Shown here in pieces: positions 11,006 through 22,130 of a stretch of 64,000 nucleotides of DNA. Positions within the stretch are counted from its first letter, which is position 1; every line of letters begins with the position of its first letter. The translations under genes and the position numbers were made by a program. Source of the DNA: Schistosoma haematobium (taxonomy: Eukaryota; Platyhelminthes; Trematoda; Strigeidida; Schistosomatidae); contig NC_067200.1 of the NCBI RefSeq assembly GCF_000699445.3, forward strand, positions 4,604,950 through 4,668,949, read 5' to 3'. Under the pieces are notes generated by a model, which was not told the DNA's origin, made no database searches, and was given only the letters and a program-made list of their open reading frames with translations.

Positions 11006-11008
11006 CGG

Positions 11009-11085
11009 CCCAGTGCTACTAAGTTTTCAATGGTGGTCTAAGATTGATTCATTCATGATATTCATCCAAACTCCATAATCTCCAC
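11009..11085 (+). repeat. SINE-B 3' fragment starting at the ribozyme cleavage site
   Basis: Homology to the SINE-B 3' part begins at CAGTGCTACTAAGTTTTC (11011), within one or two bases of the predicted hammerhead cleavage point (GTC/CAGTGC), and continues to the 3' end and its CTCCATAATCTCC extension. The upstream bases belong to an inverted SINE head, so this is a junction and not a continuous copy. Confidence 0.65.
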
Positions 11086-11089
11086 AACC

Positions 11090-11630
11090 CTTATACTGAT
11101 GATATAACTTTCACCTAAAATGCATTCAAATGTGATATTACTTTCAGTTGATGTAGTTTCTGAAACATATGAAAAGATAAACAACAACACTTCCTTTTTC
11201 CAAAATACTTTGACTTCATTTCATTTCTATTAAGAGTAATAAATCCCAAAGAACCTATTGACAGATTGATTAGTTACTGTCCTGTAAATTTGAATATTTT
11301 TTCTTTACTTTATTTCTCGTTAAATCACTCTACAGGAGTTATCATTTATTTTTTATCACATTTAAAGAGGCTAATGTCTTATGGATCAATGATTCACTTA
11401 ATGTGTTAAATTATTGGCTAATTCACAAGTTTGTTAAATATGTATCTTACTTGTATTGAGTAATCTTCCATGATCTTTATGAAATAAATCTCTATAAGAT
11501 TAGTTATTTTATGTGTCCAAGACGTTAAAAAGGAAAATGAGTATTTGTATCCATATATTGAAGAGAAGTTATGAGTTATTTCTATTAGTTAAAATCAAAT
11601 CAGTTTCATTTAATTGTTCATTACAGTTAC
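11090..11630. other. Unassigned AT-rich sequence
   Basis: No recognised content. Confidence 0.4.
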
Positions 11631-11631
11631 A

Positions 11632-11758
11632 TTTGAGATGGTGGCGAAGATTTGTAGCTCAGGTGGATTATTTTGATGGAGTTTTATTCTCTGAGCTAGA
11701 TGGTTTGCTCAGAGAACAGATCAAGGAACAAAACTCCATCAACAGTCACATTTATTAG
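11632..11758. repeat. Hairpin MITE family D, copy 1
   Basis: Starts GATGGTGGCGAAGATTTGTAG, AGCTCAGGTGGATTATTTTG, ATGGAGTTTTATTCTCTGAG, and ends with the partial reverse complement (CTCAGAGAACA, AACAAAACTCCATCAA). Self-complementary short repeats of this kind occur five times in the window. The short plus-strand open frame over it is incidental. Confidence 0.6.
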
Positions 11759-11939
11759 TAATGGGTTGTGAAGATTGTTGGATTACATTGAAATCATAGA
11801 CTGATCAATGCTAAGACATCTTGTACTTCCAGGTATTCAGTGGGCATTTCACATTTTTCGGTTCATAATTTCAGTGATTATAAAAGCGCTATTGAAAGTT
11901 TTCTAGTAAATTTATCAGATAGGTATTCTAATTTCTTAA

Positions 11940-12300
11940 CTCCGCCTGTAGCTCTTCTAGAGTTACTGCCGGTCCCAAGCCCGCGTAAAGGAGGAGGGTT
12001 GGGCATGGGGTTAGTGACCCCATCCCGTAGAAAAGTGACTCGCTAAAAAAACGCTAACCTAAAAAAATAATTTAAACTCTACCCTGGGAGTTAGCAGGTC
12101 TTCGTTTAGAAGAGTTATAATGCCTCACTGTGAAAGTCAAGTTCTTTCGGAAGCCACGAGGCCGATGCCCCTTCTACCAAACAGTACAACAATTTTTATA
12201 GGTACATGGAACATCCGAACAATGTGCGAGACCGGGAAGACCAGTCAAATAGCAACTTGGCAGTACAGGGAATCAGCGAAACCCATTGGACTCTGATTTC
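11940..12300 (+). mobile_element. RTE-A LINE, 5' untranslated end and start of endonuclease
   Basis: GC-richer block (GGTCCCAAGCCCGCGTAAAGG, GGGGTTAGTGACCCCATC) followed by a frame with TIFIGTWNIRTMCETGKTSQI, the start of an apurinic-type LINE endonuclease (motif TWN.RTM), then ISETHWT. The element is cut after about 360 bases. The match to 51930-52060 (TGTWNVSKM, GMTETHS) shows that it is the same family. Confidence 0.7.
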
Positions 12301-13025
12301 TTAAGTAATAGTTAGATCATACTTCAATCATTAACTGAAATTATATTGACTGGAATGTATGAATACTATTACCATTAACAATACTTATCAAACTACTCTA
12401 TATTTACAAGCTTATTATTATTGGTATGGCTATATTTTTACTATTCACTGCATTCATTTAAGCATATATATGATAATGAAAAATATGATAGTTTGCTGTT
12501 TCATGATATTGATTTTTGTTTGTTTCCCTTTCAGTTGTCGAAGCTAATAGACATTCTATAAGTGAACTGAAATCTCCCTTTGTTATAATGTTTATTCCTA
12601 AACATAATGTCTGAAATTTCTTAGTGAGAAAGAGATCAGATCTTAGCTATCATGTCTTATACACCATGTCTTATTCTAAAATATTCATGATGTTGTAGGT
12701 AAGCCACTTGCTTAGTGCAACTATGTTTTTTTACAATTCTTATTAAAGACAGCTATATGCTTACAATAATGAAGACTATTACGATATACAATTAGATATC
12801 GACTTCGCAATTTAAAATACTATCACCTATGGTCACAGCTTTTACCTGAGTCAAATTTCCAATATTATTTAATTCTTCGTTTCAGATCATCAATGAAAAC
12901 AATTTACGAGATATATATTTCTCTACAATGTACGCCAACTATTAATTTTTTTTCCCTCCATTATATATCATCTACCTGATTATACATGTGAATCAGCGTG
13001 GATTATGTAACTATTTTCAGAAAAT
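12300..13025. other. Unassigned AT-rich sequence
   Basis: No recognised repeat or coding motif. Confidence 0.4.
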
Positions 13026-13027
13026 AT

Positions 13028-13315
13028 ATATTCAGCAGTTGAGATCATGAGTTCATTGCAGCTAGAACACCATGTAATACCTGAAAGCAATGGACGGCCG
13101 TTTCGTCTTATTGTTGGACTCCTCAACAGTGCACATCCATGATCCCATCTTTCGAGATTTGAACCCAGAGCCCATCAGCTTCTCACGCGAATGCCTAAAC
13201 TCAAGACCACTGAACTAGACAACATCCAACGGTGTTAATATCTGACTTCAACTAATTCACAAAATTGAGAGATACATCCATCATTATCCTCAGTGATTTA
13301 CTATCTCACAACTGA
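13028..13315 (-). repeat. SINE-B copy, inverted, 5'-truncated
   Basis: Minus-strand copy with 3' end, hammerhead, tRNA-like head and spacer (RC of CAAAATTGAGAGATACATCC). Core reads TTGAGGA, with C3 changed. Confidence 0.75.
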
Positions 13316-13317
13316 TA

Positions 13318-13812
13318 CTTATCAACATATATTTCATTACTATACATTATTGTTACACATTAACATATGAATAAATATAATAAAATACTAACAACATAAA
13401 ACAAAAAGAACACTAAATACTTACAAATAAGAGTTTGTTTCATCAGTATATCAAATATTTGATTCATTTATTTTCAATTAGTTATAGAACATCCATTTTG
13501 GATATAAGCTTAACCATAACAAAACATATTGCTTTTATAACATAATAACATTGATTTTATATAGATTATTTTATAAAAGTTTATCCATTTTGCTAACGTT
13601 TGGGCTTATTCCTTGTTGTTGTTATTGTTACCGTTGTCGTTGTTAGATTTCAATTTTAATACATTGTAAACGTTGAATTGAATAGAAATAGAATCCACCA
13701 ATCATAAATAAGAATTTGATTACATTTTATTTCATTTATGATTGGTTAGCTGAATCATGAATTTTGATTGGTTCGTTTAGTGTTTACCCATAAAATTTTC
13801 AACAACAAACAA
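13318..13812. other. Unassigned AT-rich sequence
   Basis: Contains GTTGTTATTGTTACCGTTG-like simple repeat near 13615-13650; nothing else recognised. Confidence 0.4.
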
Positions 13813-13814
13813 GT

Positions 13815-14220
13815 ATCAGATGGGTTTTGTGGGTATTATAATAATTTCAGTGGTTAAGATCATGAGACAGTTGAAGCTAGACCACTACGGAAAACCCCGA
13901 AGCATTGGACGGCCGTTTCGTCCTATTGTAGGACTCCTCAGCAGTGCGCGTTCACGACTTCGCCTCCTGCGAGACTCGAACCCAGGACCTATTGGTTTCG
14001 CGCGCGAGCACTTAACCACTAGACCACTGAGCCGGCATCCAACGGTATTAATGTCTAGCTTCAACTAATCTACGAAATTGAGCGACCCATCCATTATTGT
14101 CTTCAGTGAGTTAATATCTCAAAACAGGCCTGGTTGAACTCCATTGGTCACTGCTTCTCACTAGAACTCCAGGAAATACTTCATGAAGCCAGTCACTAGT
14201 GATTATGTTGATATGTTGAT
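13815..14220 (-). repeat. SINE-B copy, full length, inverted, with near-intact hammerhead
   Basis: About 400 bases on the minus strand: 5' end (CTAGTGACTGGCTTCATGAA), spacer, tRNA-like head with good A-box-like and B-box (RC of GACTCGAACCCAGGACC), hammerhead, 3' end, and the GATATTATAATA..CAGATGGG extension. The left extension TATCAGATGGGTTTTGTGGG recurs at 14224, where the next copy starts, so it belongs to the repeat unit and is not a target duplication. Confidence 0.85.
13885..13955 (-). ncRNA. Hammerhead ribozyme (SINE-B type), near intact
   Basis: Minus strand: stem I strand GCGCACTG, core CTGAGGA, stem II GTCC-CTACAATA-like loop-GGAC, GAAA, stem III ACGG/CCGT with no loop, then C17 and the second stem I strand CAATGC. 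Only one stem I pair is lost (C.A). All catalytic core bases are present. The layout is a type I hammerhead with the very short stem III known from schistosome Smalpha. Activity is inferred. Confidence 0.7.
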
Positions 14221-14223
14221 TAA

Positions 14224-14465
14224 TATCAGATGGGTTTTGTGGATATTATGATAATTTCAATGGTTAAGATCATGAGTCAGTTGAAGTGGCTAAGTGCTCG
14301 CGTGCGAAACCAGTGAGTCCTGGGTTCGAATCTCGCAGGGGGGCGAGTTCGTGGATGCGCACTGCTGAAAAGTCCCACAATAGAACGGAATGGCCTTCCA
14401 GTGCTTCGAGGTTTTCCGTAGTGGTCTAGCTTCAACTAACTCATGATCTTAACCATTGAAACAAA
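14224..14465 (+). repeat. SINE-B copy with inverted 5' extension
   Basis: Starts with the reverse complement of its own 3' end (TTTCAATGGTTAAGATCATG, AGTCAGTTGAAG), then enters the tRNA-like head at GGCTAAGTGCTCG, the B-box GGGTTCGAATCTC, the hammerhead and the 3' end. Core is CTGAAAA with GGAA instead of GAAA, so it should be inactive. Confidence 0.75.
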
Positions 14466-14659
14466 AAAATAGTTCTGTTTTATAAATGATACAATTATAT
14501 TTATATTTGATTTGATTAACTTCAATTTCCTCATCTTAAAAAACAATAATTTTTAAACAAAAGAGGAAACTGATATATAAAGCACAAAAACTAATGAAAA
14601 CTTGACACAAAAATCATCATTTTCAAGTTGAAATGAGTAATTAAATTGTTATTTTCATT

Positions 14660-15118
14660 TGGTGTTATTCACTTGTATCTTCCCATTGTTATAGGACTTC
14701 TGTTGATCAGTCTGTTATTGTCATATGTGCATCCTGTGTGGATTGCCTCGATATAGCCTTAAGTCACAAGCTTTATAAGCAAAGATGGATAGTGGCTAGC
14801 AGTGACTTCAGGTAATATCAAGGCAGTCCGCACAGGATGCACATATGACAATAACACACTGATCAATTACAGTCTTAAGCATCAATGGGAAAATACAAGC
14901 AAATAACACTAAGTGAATTTGATTCTTCACCCTATTACACAAGCAGTTGGCTATCAGAACTCAATAGCTAAGTGAATAAAGCGATAGCGTTTAAAACGAA
15001 CGGTACTGGGTTCGAGTCTCCCAGTGAACATAGACTGTTGAATTCAGATGACCAGTTACAAATAGAACGAAACATGAGTCCTGTATTCCATTGCTAGCAA
15101 CTATCCATCTCTAAATTG
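14660..15118. repeat. Smalpha-like SINE cluster: inverted tail pair plus one full copy
   Basis: 14670-14803 is the reverse complement of a Smalpha tail (CTTTATAAGCAAAGATGG, TAGTGGCTAGCAGTG). 14804-14900 is the same tail in direct orientation (GGTAATATCAAGGCAGTCC, GCACAGGATGCACATATG), so the two form a hairpin. 14945-15118 is a plus copy with tRNA-like head (AATAGCTAAGTGAATAAAGCG, GGGTTCGAGTC) and a decayed hammerhead (GATGACCAGTTACAAATAGAACG). Confidence 0.75.
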
Positions 15119-15119
15119 G

Positions 15120-15925
15120 TATTTTTCTAATAAGGTGGAAAAATAGTAAGATATGACTTATTTACAGTTATGTGTACTTATGTTTTTCATTATTACATAT
15201 ATAGTCATGAACAATTCATTGAATTGTTTTACATGGTTATAAGTTTGTACCACATGTAATACAGAAAGATCCTTTCTGTATGAAATAGTTTCTTTTAACT
15301 TGGATTACTTATTAAATAGAAACGTTTCTAAATAATATTAGTCTACACTTTGAATATGATGAATGAAAGGTTGAATGACGTTCAAACTGTCGTAAAATTA
15401 ATTAAAAGCTAATAGATTAAAGCATTAGATCATAATATCACAAAAACATGTACGTGAGTCGAAAGATCATTGAGCAGTAATCAATGATACGTCTGTCAAA
15501 TCTTTCCCAGTGATGTTCTAAGCCTAGTTACTAAGTTTTAGTCTGGCATATATATGAGAAAACTGAACTTTTAAATTTAGAATTGATGATTAATTTCCAA
15601 GTAGTTGACTGTCATATATTCTTCAGCTGTATGTTGAAATCACCAATTCCGAGTGAAATTGACGTTAGAATTAGAATGTTTGGATATGAAAAAAAAAAAG
15701 AACCAATTGATGTGAACTACCATCAACTACTAAATAAATAGACATTAAATGCTATTCCATGCAACAACACATTAATGAAATAATATAGGGGTCCTTTGAA
15801 CAAAACCTAGTTTTAATTCATGGTTTAATTGATTTGGAGCTTATTTAATTTGCTTAGTTATACTTAGGAAAATAGCCGTTTTGAAATCTATGTAATATTG
15901 ACTATAAAATATGAGTAACAAATAT
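15120..15925. other. Unassigned AT-rich sequence
   Basis: No recognised content. Confidence 0.4.
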
Positions 15926-15929
15926 AACG

Positions 15930-16192
15930 GTGATGTGTGCTGCTGATGTCGATAGATATAAGTAGTACATATTACCAATCGAAAGTAGAATGCCTGGAGG
16001 CAGAAGGCTAAGAAGATCAAAGAAAATAGAGAGTGATTGATATGGAAGTGAAATAACAATAAAGTCTGAGACAGTTGACGGATATTTTGCAAATGAATTA
16101 TTTACTGTATTGTTCTCAGATTCTGTAATTTATTGTTCATATACATCAAGTTATTCTCCACTTGTGTTCTCGTTCACCACATAACATTAATC
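15930..16192. repeat. Dispersed repeat R1, copy 2
   Basis: See the copy at 8885-9195. This one is about 50 bases shorter in the middle. A minus-strand open frame over the repeat resembles the one in the first copy (shared SLIFL.FC.Q.F.FRL) without a recognised domain. Confidence 0.5.
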
Positions 16193-16329
16193 AGCTTATT
16201 ACCTCTTTTGAGATTTAAATATTCGGTTCATAATGGAAACTTACTTTAAATCTGTTTATTATATCACATTAGAATATCAATTTATCTAAAGTCAAAAACT
16301 TACCAACGTCTATTACTTTTTGTATAAAA

Positions 16330-16575
16330 TAGTTTGCCAATCAGAAATCTTCAACTCACTCTATCATGGACTCTTCTTTCTAGTTTTTCTCAAATATCAT
16401 TTATTCCTTTGATGTCTGTCTACAGCCTGCCTCTTTTACTTATTTTGAGTATTCTAAGTTAAAGCTTGCTTTGTGATGTAGTTTGATGAGTTCCACAATG
16501 TGTATTCTATCTATACATAGCGTCTTTTCCTAATTTACTCTTAATTTGAAATCTGTTTTGTTCTCATTCATAATC
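16330..16575 (-). mobile_element. RTE-A LINE C-terminal relic
   Basis: On the minus strand a strongly decayed version of the RTE-A 3' coding end: sequence for HQTTSQSKL-like, then AQNK.KRQA-like stretch and a final WRF.IG-like end. Recognised by order and spacing shared with 37738-38040. Confidence 0.5.
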
Positions 16576-16579
16576 AGTA

Positions 16580-17395
16580 AGTTAAATATATCTCATTACA
16601 ACTTGGAAATTGAAAATTGGTTTCCCATTAAAATCAATAATATAGACTATCATTATTGATTTTCTGGCATTGCGGAATCGATGATAAGACTGTAATCAGT
16701 AGTTCGATGTTTGATTGGGTTAGGTTAATTAATTCAACCAAAAAATGTTATTGTTGATTCTTGATCATTAAGTGACTCCGTGCCTTTTATGTAATGATTC
16801 TCCTCTCGCCATCTGACGAGTGTGACAGTTTTGAAGTCGCATACTGCTACATACTACTTACAAGAATTTTTACGAGTAGCATTAATACTACTACAACTAC
16901 TACTACTCGTACTAATACTACTGATGAAATCATATATGGTAGTTGTAACAGTGTGCGAAACCTTTTACTCAAGCATAAGTGTACTATTTTCTGTACATAA
17001 GTTTGTGATAGACTCTACGACAGCTTGAATGTCAAGTTAGATCATCGTGAAACTTGAGAGCACAGATTAAATGAATAGTGATAATCTAGAACATTGTGCA
17101 ATAACTTATAAAGAATGATTGTCTTCTACTTTAATGAAACTATGATATGTTATATGAAAGTTAGCAGTCAAAGTGATGTTTACAATTTGCTTGATTACTC
17201 TTGGCTAAACTGCACTAGATAACTATCATCCAAGTCCTGTGATTAAAATCTTTATAGAACCTAATGGTGATCGATACTTTTTCTCTAGGTATCATAAGGC
17301 CTAGATATCACCATTAATATGTATTCAATTTTTTCTTCGTTTAAATTTCAGTTTGAAATTTGATTGATACTGGATTAAAGACTTAACGGGATCAT
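16580..17395. other. Non-coding sequence with an ACT-rich microsatellite
   Basis: Short (ACT/TAC)n runs at 16880-16925 cause two overlapping plus-strand frames with low-complexity translation; I do not consider them genes. No other content recognised. Confidence 0.5.
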
Positions 17396-17468
17396 CAACA
17401 CTAGGATATAGGTGATTTCAGTTAACCAGTCCTGAATAGAACGAAACTCATTTCCTACATTCCCTTGC
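17395..17468 (+). repeat. Smalpha hammerhead relic
   Basis: TCAGTTAACCAGTCC, AATAGAACGAAAC and CCTACATTCCCTTGC follow the order of the Smalpha hammerhead and its 3' neighbour, with a broken core. Head and tail are gone. Confidence 0.45.
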
Positions 17469-17469
17469 A

Positions 17470-18520
17470 AACTGTATTCTAACTTATTTATTCAAATATT
17501 CATTTACATGACAACAAATGTAATACCCTGAATGTTGTCGTGTAGTACTTTGCGATGACTCTCAGCTCATCCTTTGCTCAAACCTTTGCCAACTTTACTA
17601 CGATCAGACATGATTCACAAGGATAAGATACACTGATTTACAGACTGACATGTGACGATGTAGGAAAAATTAATTAACAATCTAAAAGATTTCAAATTTT
17701 AAAAAATAAACCCAGCTAACTAGTTGGATAAAACAATTTTAAATTCACCTCCAACTTTCATTTCAATGTAACAATTTCAAATTAAATGGTACTTTTTTCT
17801 CTCTTAAATATACTACATTAGAAAAAAAAATAGTCCATTGATAGCTTGTTCACAGTTCAATTTCAAGTTTACTAATCACGTTTCGTTGTTTAAATGAGAC
17901 AACTCAACAACAATAACAACAGCAAAAAAAACACAGCAGAAAAACATTCTTACATCATGTTTCCAAAATGAATTTTCTCTTCCCTCCCTACCCCCCTGCC
18001 CACTACCTCTTCTCTCCCTCTCTCTCTCTCTCCCTTATTCCACTTATTGTAGAGAGAATGATAAAAAAATAGTTTTATCCGTTGGTAACTGAAGTTTACA
18101 TTTCGTAATTTATATTTATTTAGTATGAACATGAGAAAAAAATAAGAAGAATAAATAGCGAATCACTAAAACTATTTTAATCCATTAACTATTATCGATG
18201 TTGTAATTGAGTATGTTTTCGTTTATTCCTTGAAATCATTCAATGAAAATCATCTAGTGTAGTTATTTAGTTGTTGTTTGATTAAATAAAACATGATGAT
18301 TAGAGTCATATTTTCTTTTAAAATAAGACATGATGATTCAGTATTTATTTGAAGTAATATCAATCTATGTATCAAGTAATATCAATAAAGAAATAATAGT
18401 AATGTAGTGAACGCTACTTACAAAGATGTTTGTAAGTAATGTGTAGTGGAATGTGAATTCGAAGTTGCAACAAATGTTGAACAAATTTAAGAGTTTCACT
18501 GTATTGAATGTACAGTATAG
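17470..18520. other. AT-rich sequence with CT microsatellite
   Basis: A C/T-rich block at 17985-18035 ends in (CT)n. It makes a minus-strand frame with RERGREE that is low complexity and not a gene. Confidence 0.5.
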
Positions 18521-18524
18521 GTAG

Positions 18525-18939
18525 TGTTAGGTTTGAAGTTAACACGAGTTCACTTGGTCTACGAACGAGAACAAAAACTCAGTGACCAAGATCAGTAAGC
18601 TAACTATTTGGTGCGTCTCAGCCCCGCTAACTAGAGGGAGAAGTCCAAGCTTGGAATGGGAAAGTATATTCTGCAAACTGCTGAAAACGAGCGATAACAA
18701 CAAACACAATTCAAAACGTATATATGCAGTGCAAAAACCGTCCTTGGGGAGAGTTACAAAATAGCATACTAAAAGATGCAACGGACCAATAGCATTTAAG
18801 ATATTTCCCAGTGGGAAATATGACATGAATGTGACAAGAGCACCTTTGGCGCGAAAATAAAGAGATTCAAATTTTCTAAATAAAATAAAAAAATTAGGTC
18901 CTTTTCCAAGTGAGTTTTGGGGATCTAACGTCCCCAACA
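18525..18939 (-). mobile_element. Solo LTR, family L3
   Basis: On the minus strand it begins TGTTGGGGACGTTAGATCC and ends in CTTCAAACCTAACA, 415 bases. The same TG...CA unit is at 34039-34458 (plus) and 62371-62648 (minus). All share TTTCGCGC, TTTCCCA.T..GAAA, AGCGGGGCTG, GCTTATCC/GCTTACTG and AACTCGTA. The 136-residue minus-strand frame across it is a by-product of the LTR. No target duplication is clear. Confidence 0.7.
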
Positions 18940-19071
18940 GATACAACACTTGGAGGTCAATCGAGAAAACAGTTCAAAATGCAGAACACATCGGAAGGTG
19001 TAAATGGACAATTCAAAGTTATGTATATGTATTATGTTAACACTGTAATTCTTTGCAAGTTTTGTACTTAC

Positions 19072-19136
19072 CTCCTGCCAATTCTCATGTAGTGAAACAT
19101 TAAAACGAACAAATTTTTGTAATTTTTCTGTAATCA
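19072..19136 (-). CDS. Candidate host exon (65 nt; alternative start at 19167)
   Basis: Minus-strand frame VITEKLQKFVRFNV..LHENWQE runs into a textbook donor: exon end CAGGAG, intron GTAAGT (19071-19066). An acceptor ATTTTCGCAAAG/TG gives a 65-nt exon that enters in phase 1 and leaves in phase 0. An earlier acceptor ACATTTAG/TT would give 96 nt (19072-19167) in phase 0/0, adding LYVIHGNFRK. The phase-1 form joins in frame with the candidate exon at 47153-47190. HGN plus KFVRFNV is reminiscent of the GN and RYIRF segments of discoidin (F5/8 type C) domains; this is my memory of the family, not a search. Transcript data are needed to trust it. Confidence 0.35.
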
Positions 19137-19169
19137 CTTTGCGAAAATTTCCGTGAATCACATATAACT

Positions 19170-19775
19170 AAATGTCTACTACATCTAACCTAACTGTTCA
19201 TCTATATTCATGTTTCAGCTTATTTGGTACAATTATGATCTGCTTGCCTGTTGTGATTAAGAAAAAACTGCTACTTGCCACTTGTTACAATGGGACAATA
19301 CTGACACAACTTGATATAATGAAGAAGGAAAGGCTATAGATGAGGATCAATTTTATACACCAATGACGGATTCAAAAATAACATCAAACAGGTTGTAATC
19401 AACATCTGTTAATCAATAATTTAACGATCATCAGAATAACAGCCTTAGCTAACAAATGTAACTAAATTACTCAGTTATGTTTTGGTATTCTTCTGACAAT
19501 TTGGCTACTGATTGATATGAACTCTTTAAAAGCTTGATTGTTAACTGGATTCATTCGTTTTTGTTTCCACCTATCATTACCGTTTATTATAGGTGTATAA
19601 TTGTGTAGAATGATGATCATCAAATATACTTGAATTTAGGAAAATCTTCTGTCCATATAGTTCTAAAAAAGTGTATAACAATGGAACAACTAAGGAGGTA
19701 TTTTAGAGATATTTTGAACAGTGAAATAAATGAAAATAAGAGAAATATATTACTATATTTGGTAACACATTGAAA
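19170..19775. other. Unassigned AT-rich sequence
   Basis: Between a candidate exon and a hairpin repeat. No motif or repeat recognised. Confidence 0.4.
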
Positions 19776-19779
19776 TTTA

Positions 19780-19960
19780 TAATGGTGGAGATTTGTAGCT
19801 CAGATGGATGATTTTGATGGAGTTTTGTTCTCTGATCTGGGTGGTTTGGTCGTGGAGCTTTCATCGTTTTTCCAAATGGCATCATCAGCACAAACTTCAG
19901 GTAGAAGAGAAGTGCTCAAATCTCTCCACATGTGATTCACAACTTCTCCTGTAGACCTCG
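19780..19960. repeat. Hairpin MITE family D, copy 2 (left part)
   Basis: ATGGTGGAGATTTGTAGCTC, GATGATTTTGATGGAG, TTTTGTTCTCTGATCTGG, then TTTGGTCGTGGAGCTTTCATC and AAACTTCAGGTAGAAG. The closing inverse arm is absent here. Confidence 0.55.
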
Positions 19961-21455
19961 AATTTAATTGGATCTTGTTGACCTTGAACCTGTCATCGTT
20001 TTTGTTGTATCGCCCATTGATTATAATCCATCGAAATAGTCAACACTAGGTTGATTATGATTAACTGGTTGAACTCTCCCTTTGGTAAAAGTCTTTCCTT
20101 TAAGATTTTTGCTCTGCTTTTGTTACTAAGCCACAGTAATGTTATGTTTACGATTACGTAATGGTTTCGTAATATTTGGATTCATATCAGTTCTCACAGA
20201 TTATCTTTTAATAGTGAAATATGAAGTTCAATTAAACTGAAAGGAAGTTTTCCATACAAACAACAAAGATTATTCTAATTCGTATATGATCTATTGCGAA
20301 CTCGATCCTATAGCAAATGATATGTGCAAAGTTTCAACAATATTTCTCAAACGATAGAACATCAAAGATAAGGCAGTAGTACAATGAAGATTGATATACA
20401 ACAAAGATGAAATTGAAGTAGGATATAAATTCAAAACAAGAATTCAGAATATTCAAAGAAATTAGCAGATTAAAAGCAGTAACAGCTGATTAGAAACCAG
20501 AAGTGGTCGGTCATATGGATATGTGAATTAGATCAAATATATGTTCTCGAGGCTAATATAACAAAAAAACGAAACAACAAGTATGTTATGTAGAGCTGAA
20601 GGCCTCACATGAGACTGGAGTTTCGCCATTGATATTTTAGATGGTTCGGCATTACTTTGCCAAGTTTAGCTAACTGTTCATGTACAAAATTGGTTTGCTG
20701 GTTAACCGATTTCATTTATACTGGTGGTTGCTTTTCAGTGTTCTCAAGTGCCATTGTCATTGAGACATTGTAAGGTATGCCACCATTGCTAACATTATTG
20801 AGTATGACTGTCGTGCAAGCGGAATAGGTCAACTTTTGCCTGTTCGTGTTGTGCATAATTGATTCAAGCGATCATTGATCGGAATAACTACACATGTGAC
20901 ATGAATGTGTAAATGAATAGTGCGAATGATCCAGCCGGGTGCTTGGTGGTTGCGCCACAGGATTGAGTTGTACTATTCAGATTGTAGCATTAAAGCCTAT
21001 ACGGTGTCTGGTTCTCTTGTGAAACGGAATTGAGCTGTACTGTTAGGGTTATTACGTGAAAGTCTGGATGGTGTATGGTTCTCTTGAAAACCAATGTAAA
21101 AGTACCCTGGCTCACAAGGGTATACTATGTGACTAACTATAACTATGAATATAAGAATTAGCATTAGTGAATATTAGTTCTCTCCCCCCCTACTCATTTT
21201 TTAATTGGTTTATAAATCATTAGCAAATATTTCCATAAATACTTTTGAATTTCAGAATTCACATCATAGTTAACTAACAACTGAAAACTGAAAAGCAATG
21301 AATAAGTTTTTCATCATACATTGAAACTTCTCAACAATACGCATATACTCTCTCATTAGCTATCAAAATCAGGATCTCCTTGTCTCATAGTAAGCGTTCA
21401 ACACTTCATTATTATTATTTTTTCTAATTTTTGACATTATGATGTAACACTCAAT
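19960..21455. other. Long stretch without recognised genes; one two-unit tandem repeat
   Basis: At 20950-21105 a unit of about 65-75 bases occurs twice (GAGTTGTACTATTCAG...GTGTCTGGTTCTCTTG, then GAGCTGTACTGTTAGG...GTGTATGGTTCTCTTG). The rest shows no recognised repeat or coding motif. Confidence 0.45.
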
Positions 21456-21461
21456 CATTAC

Positions 21462-21760
21462 GATGGAGTTTTGTTCTCTAAGCTGGATGATTTGGTCGTG
21501 AAGCTTTCATCGTTGTTCTAAACGATATCATTAGCATAAATTTCAAGTAGTAGTGATATATTCAAATTTCTCCAAATATCATTCCCAACTTGTTTTGTAC
21601 ACCTCAATATTGATTAGTCAACAAGAACCAATCAAGTTTCTGCTGATAATATCAATGAGAATAACAACGAAAGCTTCATGATCAAACTATCCAGCTCAAA
21701 AAATAAATAAATAAAAATTCATCAAAATCATTCAACTGAGCAACAAATCTTCATTAACTC
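21462..21760. repeat. Hairpin MITE family D, copy 3 (long form)
   Basis: Left arm CGATGGAGTTTTGTTCTCTA, AGCTGGATGATTTGGTCGTG; right arm CATGATCAAACTATCCAGCTC, ATCAAAATCATTCAACTGAG, then CAAATCTTCATT. About 180 bases of non-palindromic sequence lie between, so this may be the long parent form of the short hairpins. Confidence 0.6.
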
Positions 21761-21857
21761 TATCATTAGATTAGTGTCAATATGATCATTATTATTAAAC
21801 ACATATTTGTATAAGTAGAATTATAATGAAAACAAAAACAAAGTTAAGAAAAACATG

Positions 21858-22130
21858 TAAGATTATAATTTATGGACGAACTTTGAGTGATGCTAAAGTG
21901 ACTTTGAGAGTGTTTACCTCTTTACTAGGGCTAAATGAGAATTATAAAACAGTTTAAAGAATAAGGATTATGATTTACAGTTAATGATTAAGGTTAAGAA
22001 TTAGATTTCGAGGTTTTCATCAGGAACTTACAACATCTATAATGCTATGAATCTATTTATCCAATGGAATGTATGAATGAATTTCGCGCCAACCTAATTG
22101 ATTGATCTATAAATTATAGTCTCGCCGAAA
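21858..22130. mobile_element. Merlin-type MITE, copy a
   Basis: Left end AGATTATAATTTATGGACGA and right end TCTATAAATTATAGTCTCGCC are inverse versions of the Merlin terminal repeat (consensus GGCGAGACTATAATTTATGG). The interior (CTAAAGTGACTTTGAGAGTG, GGTTAAGAATTAGATTTCG, AATTTCGCGCCAA) is shared with 63051-63315. It carries no transposase, so it depends on a Merlin source. Confidence 0.7.

Noticed and set aside
13820..14300. Direct repeat CAGATGGGTTTTGTGG.TATTAT at 13818 and 14229 as a target duplication
   Set aside because: The same extension (CAGAAGGGGTTTTGTGGAGATT type) follows many SINE-B copies, so it is part of the repeat unit.
16794..17028. Two overlapping plus-strand frames with Leu- and Thr-rich translation
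   Set aside because: Caused by an ACT/TAC microsatellite; no codon bias or splice signals.
18539..18949. 136-residue minus-strand open frame
   Set aside because: Lies wholly within an L3 LTR present three times in the window.
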